Positions 61,967 to 64,000 of a stretch of 64,000 nt of DNA are shown in pieces. The DNA lies in contig JBBQWS010000003.1 of the NCBI GenBank assembly GCA_038210415.1, positions 62,001-126,000 on the forward strand, written 5' to 3'. Origin of the DNA: JBBQWS01 sp038210415. Lineage in GTDB: Bacteria > Actinomycetota > Actinomycetes > Prado026. Position numbers and translations under genes: made by a program. Position 1 is the stretch's first letter. Every line of letters starts with the position of its first letter. The notes under the pieces are model-generated. The model searched no databases. It worked only from the letters and a program-made list of their open reading frames with translations, and had not been told where the DNA came from.

Positions 61967-62419
61967 GTGGCTCTCTACGCGGCGTACGGCAGCAACCTCG
62001 ACCCGGGTCAGATGGCCGAGCGGGCGCCGCACTCACCGCCGGCCGGAACCGGGTGGCTCACCGGGTGGCGGCTGACCTTCGGCGGCGAGGACCACGGCTG
62101 GGAAGGCGCCCTCACCACGGTCGTCGAGGAACCCGACGGGGCCGTATTCGTGATGCTCTACGACGTCCCCGAGATGGACGAGCGGGCTCTGGACGAGTGG
62201 GAAGGCGCCGCTGAGGGCCTCTACACCAAGATCCGGGTCCGGGTGCAGACGCTCGAGGGCGAGGTCGGGGCCTGGCTCTACGTCCTCGACGCGTACGAGG
62301 GCGGCATCCCGTCCGCGCGGTACCTCGGCATCCTCGCCGACGCGGCCGACGTCGCCGGCGCGCCCAGCGACTACGTCGCCGACCTTCGGGCCCGACCTTG
62401 CCGTTCGATCGGCGACTAG
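61967..62419 (+). CDS. Gamma-glutamylcyclotransferase-like (AIG2) protein
   Basis: 150-residue small beta-barrel protein. It starts LYAAYGSNLDPGQMAERAP, the glycine-rich signature of the AIG2/GGCT fold, with GWRLTFGG, and the acidic loop DEWEGAAEGLYTKIRV containing the likely catalytic Glu. It would release 5-oxoproline from gamma-glutamyl peptides if active. GTG 61967 is the only start that keeps the conserved beginning. The gene is divergent from lpdA and 17 bp upstream of the phosphorylase. Confidence 0.85.
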   Translation: MALYAAYGSNLDPGQMAERAPHSPPAGTGWLTGWRLTFGGEDHGWEGALTTVVEEPDGAVFVMLYDVPEMDERALDEWEGAAEGLYTKIRVRVQTLEGEVGAWLYVLDAYEGGIPSARYLGILADAADVAGAPSDYVADLRARPCRSIGD

Positions 62420-62436
62420 GCGGTAGCGTCGCGCGC

Positions 62437-63246
62437 GTGATCACGCCGCCCGCAGCCGACCCGTACGCCCTCGCCGCCCTCGCCGCCACCGAGCTGGCCG
62501 CCCGCACGGAGGTCGAGCGGCACGACGCGGTCCTCGTGCTGGGCTCAGGGTGGGTGCCTGCGGCCGAGCTGCTCGGCGAGGCGACCCACGACCTCTCGGT
62601 CACCGAGCTGCCGGGCTTCACCGCTCCGGCGGTGGCCGGGCACGCCGGTCGGGTCCGTTCCATCGTGTCCGGCGACAAGCGGCTGCTCGTCTTCCTCGGC
62701 CGCACCCACCTGTACGAGGGCCTGGGCGTCGGCCCCGTGGTGCACGCAGTCCGCACCGCCGCCGCCGCCGGGTGCCGCACCGCGATCCTCACCAACGGGT
62801 GCGGCGGGCTCGACCCCGGCTGGACGCCGGGCACCCCGGTGCTGATCTCGGACCACCTCAACCTCACCGGGCGGTCGCCGCTCGAGGGTGCCCGCTTCGT
62901 CGACGTGACCGATCTCTACTCGAGCCGGCTTCGAGCCCTCGCTCGCGAGATCGAACCGGGTCTCCCCGAAGGGGTCTACGCGCAGTTCCCTGGGCCGCAC
63001 TACGAGACGCCGGCCGAGATCCGCATGGTCCGGGCGATCGGCGGCCACCTGGTGGGGATGTCCACCGGCCTGGAGGCGATCGCTGCACGCGAGGCCGGTC
63101 TCGAGGTCCTTGGCATCTCGCTGGTCACCAACTTCGCGGCCGGGATGACCGGCGAGCCACTCGACCACGCCGAGGTGCTGGCGGCCGGTGCGGCTGCGGC
63201 GGTGCGGATGGGCGGGTTGCTCGCGGCGCTGGTGGCTCGGCTGTGA
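62437..63246 (+). CDS. punA: Purine nucleoside phosphorylase
   Basis: 269-residue trimeric-type phosphorylase that splits purine (deoxy)nucleosides with phosphate. It has VLVLGSGWVPAAELLG, the phosphate site GHAGRVRS and FLGRTHLYEG, TNGCGGLDPGW, YAQFPGPHYETPAEI, GMSTGLEAIAAREAGLEVLG and LVTNFAAGM with the base-binding Asn. GTG 62437 follows closely on the upstream gene's stop. From memory a PNP gene (Rv3307) is also near lpdA in M. tuberculosis. The gene's stop overlaps the next GTG as GTGA. Confidence 0.93.
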   Translation: MITPPAADPYALAALAATELAARTEVERHDAVLVLGSGWVPAAELLGEATHDLSVTELPGFTAPAVAGHAGRVRSIVSGDKRLLVFLGRTHLYEGLGVGPVVHAVRTAAAAGCRTAILTNGCGGLDPGWTPGTPVLISDHLNLTGRSPLEGARFVDVTDLYSSRLRALAREIEPGLPEGVYAQFPGPHYETPAEIRMVRAIGGHLVGMSTGLEAIAAREAGLEVLGISLVTNFAAGMTGEPLDHAEVLAAGAAAAVRMGGLLAALVARL

Positions 63247-64000
63247 TCACTGGCGCGGTGGGCGCTCCGGTCCTGGTGACCGGCTCGGCCGGGTCCGTCG
63301 GGCGGGTGCTGGTCGACGGCCTGCTCGCACTGGGTTGGTCCGTCCGCGGGCTCGACCGCGTAGCGGACGGGCGCCCGGCTACACCTGCCTACACCGCCGT
63401 CGTCGGTGACTGCTTCGACCCTGACGTGATCGCAGCCGTCGTGGCCGGCTGCCTCGGGGTCGTCCACCTGGCCGCCGTCGCTGACGAGGCGCCGCTCGCC
63501 GACGTCGCCGCCTCGCACGTCGTCGGGCTGGGCATCGTGCTCGAGTCAGCGCGCAGGGCTGGGGTTCGCCGCTTCGTCCTCGCCAGCAGCAACCACGCCG
63601 TCGGCTTCACCCAGCGCCGACCGCTCGCGGGAATCGACCTCCCGCCGCGCCCCGACTCGTTCTACGGCGTCGGCAAGGTCGCCGGCGAGGCGCTCTGCTC
63701 CCTGTACTCCGACCGGCACGGCCTCGACACCGTCTGCCTGCGGATCGGGTCGTTCCAGCCCCGGCCCAGCACCCGCCGGCACCTGTCGACGTGGCTGTCG
63801 CCCGGGGACCTCGCTCGCATGGTTGACGCCGCGCTGCGGGCCGACCTCGGCGACGAGCGGGCCCGGGTGGTCTACGGCATCTCGGCGAACACCCGTCGCT
63901 GGTGGGACATCGAGCCCGGCCGAGCGCTCGGCTTCGACCCGGTCGACGACGCCGAGGTGTACGCCGCCGAGATCCTCGGTGTACCGGTGACGGCGCGCGA
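63243..64000 (+). CDS. NAD-dependent sugar epimerase/dehydrogenase, uronate-dehydrogenase-like (3' end outside window)
   Basis: First 252 residues of a short-chain dehydrogenase, open to the right edge. The Rossmann motif is VLVTGSAGSVGRVLVDGLL; the active site is SSNHAVGF with YGVGKVAGEAL (Tyr and Lys of YxxxK); then VCLRIGSFQPRP and WLSPGDLARMVDAAL, and YGISANTRRWWDIE. LRIGSF, HLSTWLSP and SANTRRWWD are typical of the uronate dehydrogenase group, which oxidises a free uronic acid to the lactone. The GTG overlaps the phosphorylase stop by 4 bp. Confidence 0.85.
   Translation, partial: MITGAVGAPVLVTGSAGSVGRVLVDGLLALGWSVRGLDRVADGRPATPAYTAVVGDCFDPDVIAAVVAGCLGVVHLAAVADEAPLADVAASHVVGLGIVLESARRAGVRRFVLASSNHAVGFTQRRPLAGIDLPPRPDSFYGVGKVAGEALCSLYSDRHGLDTVCLRIGSFQPRPSTRRHLSTWLSPGDLARMVDAALRADLGDERARVVYGISANTRRWWDIEPGRALGFDPVDDAEVYAAEILGVPVTAR

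Overview
The window is high-GC, densely coded chromosomal DNA from an actinomycete (Actinomycetota). Evidence for this is frequent GTG starts, LytR-CpsA-Psr (LCP) proteins, an acyl-CoA carboxylase epsilon subunit, an NAD(P)H-quinone dehydrogenase of the mycobacterial LpdA type, and a gene order that, from memory, parallels Mycobacterium tuberculosis Rv3267-Rv3307 (LCP, fadE25, purE, purK, GtrA, PH protein, birA, accD5, accE5, maf, accA3, lpdA, purine nucleoside phosphorylase). Genus cannot be fixed from the sequence. I see no tRNA, rRNA, insertion sequence, prophage or CRISPR array.

1-25.9 kb is a cell-surface polysaccharide region. A truncated secreted PGRP-type amidase gene at the left edge is followed by an LCP ligase, a nucleotide-sugar 6-dehydrogenase divergent from a UDP-GlcNAc 2-epimerase, and a long minus-strand operon (18517 down to 7737). 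The operon encodes a GT2 transferase, an ABC-2 exporter pair, several GT4-type transferases, and an acetyltransferase, PLP aminotransferase and Gfo/Idh/MocA dehydrogenase. Together with the 6-dehydrogenase and 2-epimerase these five enzymes form what looks like a complete route to a 2,3-diacetamido-2,3-dideoxy-uronic acid (WbpA/B/E/D/I logic). A second LCP gene, a secreted heparinase II/III-like lyase, an AftA-like GT-C membrane transferase, a polyprenol-phosphate-sugar-synthase-like GT2 and a methyltransferase complete the region. Inside it, 5832-10803 is an inverted pair of paralogous modules carrying a roughly 200-residue domain I do not recognise, once free-standing and once fused to a GT4 enzyme.

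25.9-34.7 kb holds a radical SAM/SPASM enzyme coupled to a HemY-type porphyrinogen oxidase, two acyl-CoA dehydrogenases, UDP-glucose 6-dehydrogenase, purE-purK and a GtrA flippase-like protein. 34.7-43.8 kb interrupts the mycobacterial order. It carries a neprosin-family glutamic peptidase without a signal peptide, coupled to a small TTG-started Pro-rich protein; an acyl-CoA carboxyltransferase; tandem GAF-GGDEF proteins; HMG-CoA lyase; a class III adenylate cyclase; and a bPH2 membrane protein. 43.9-47.2 kb is birA divergent from pccB-accE-maf.

47.2-64 kb contains a degenerate NodB lipoprotein paired with a beta-propeller lipoprotein, a PLP decarboxylase abutting an FGGY kinase, a GyrI-like protein, biotin carboxylase/BCCP, a Gly-rich secreted membrane protein and a broken dienelactone hydrolase. 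These are followed by an FAD amine oxidase, a secreted protein of unknown function, a GGDEF protein with an Ala-rich helix, LpdA, a gamma-glutamylcyclotransferase-like protein, purine nucleoside phosphorylase and a truncated uronate-dehydrogenase-like gene at the right edge.

The leading hypothesis is that the left third makes, exports, ligates and remodels a uronic-acid-containing wall polysaccharide. The right two thirds is central metabolism plus second-messenger signalling (three GGDEF proteins and one cyclase).
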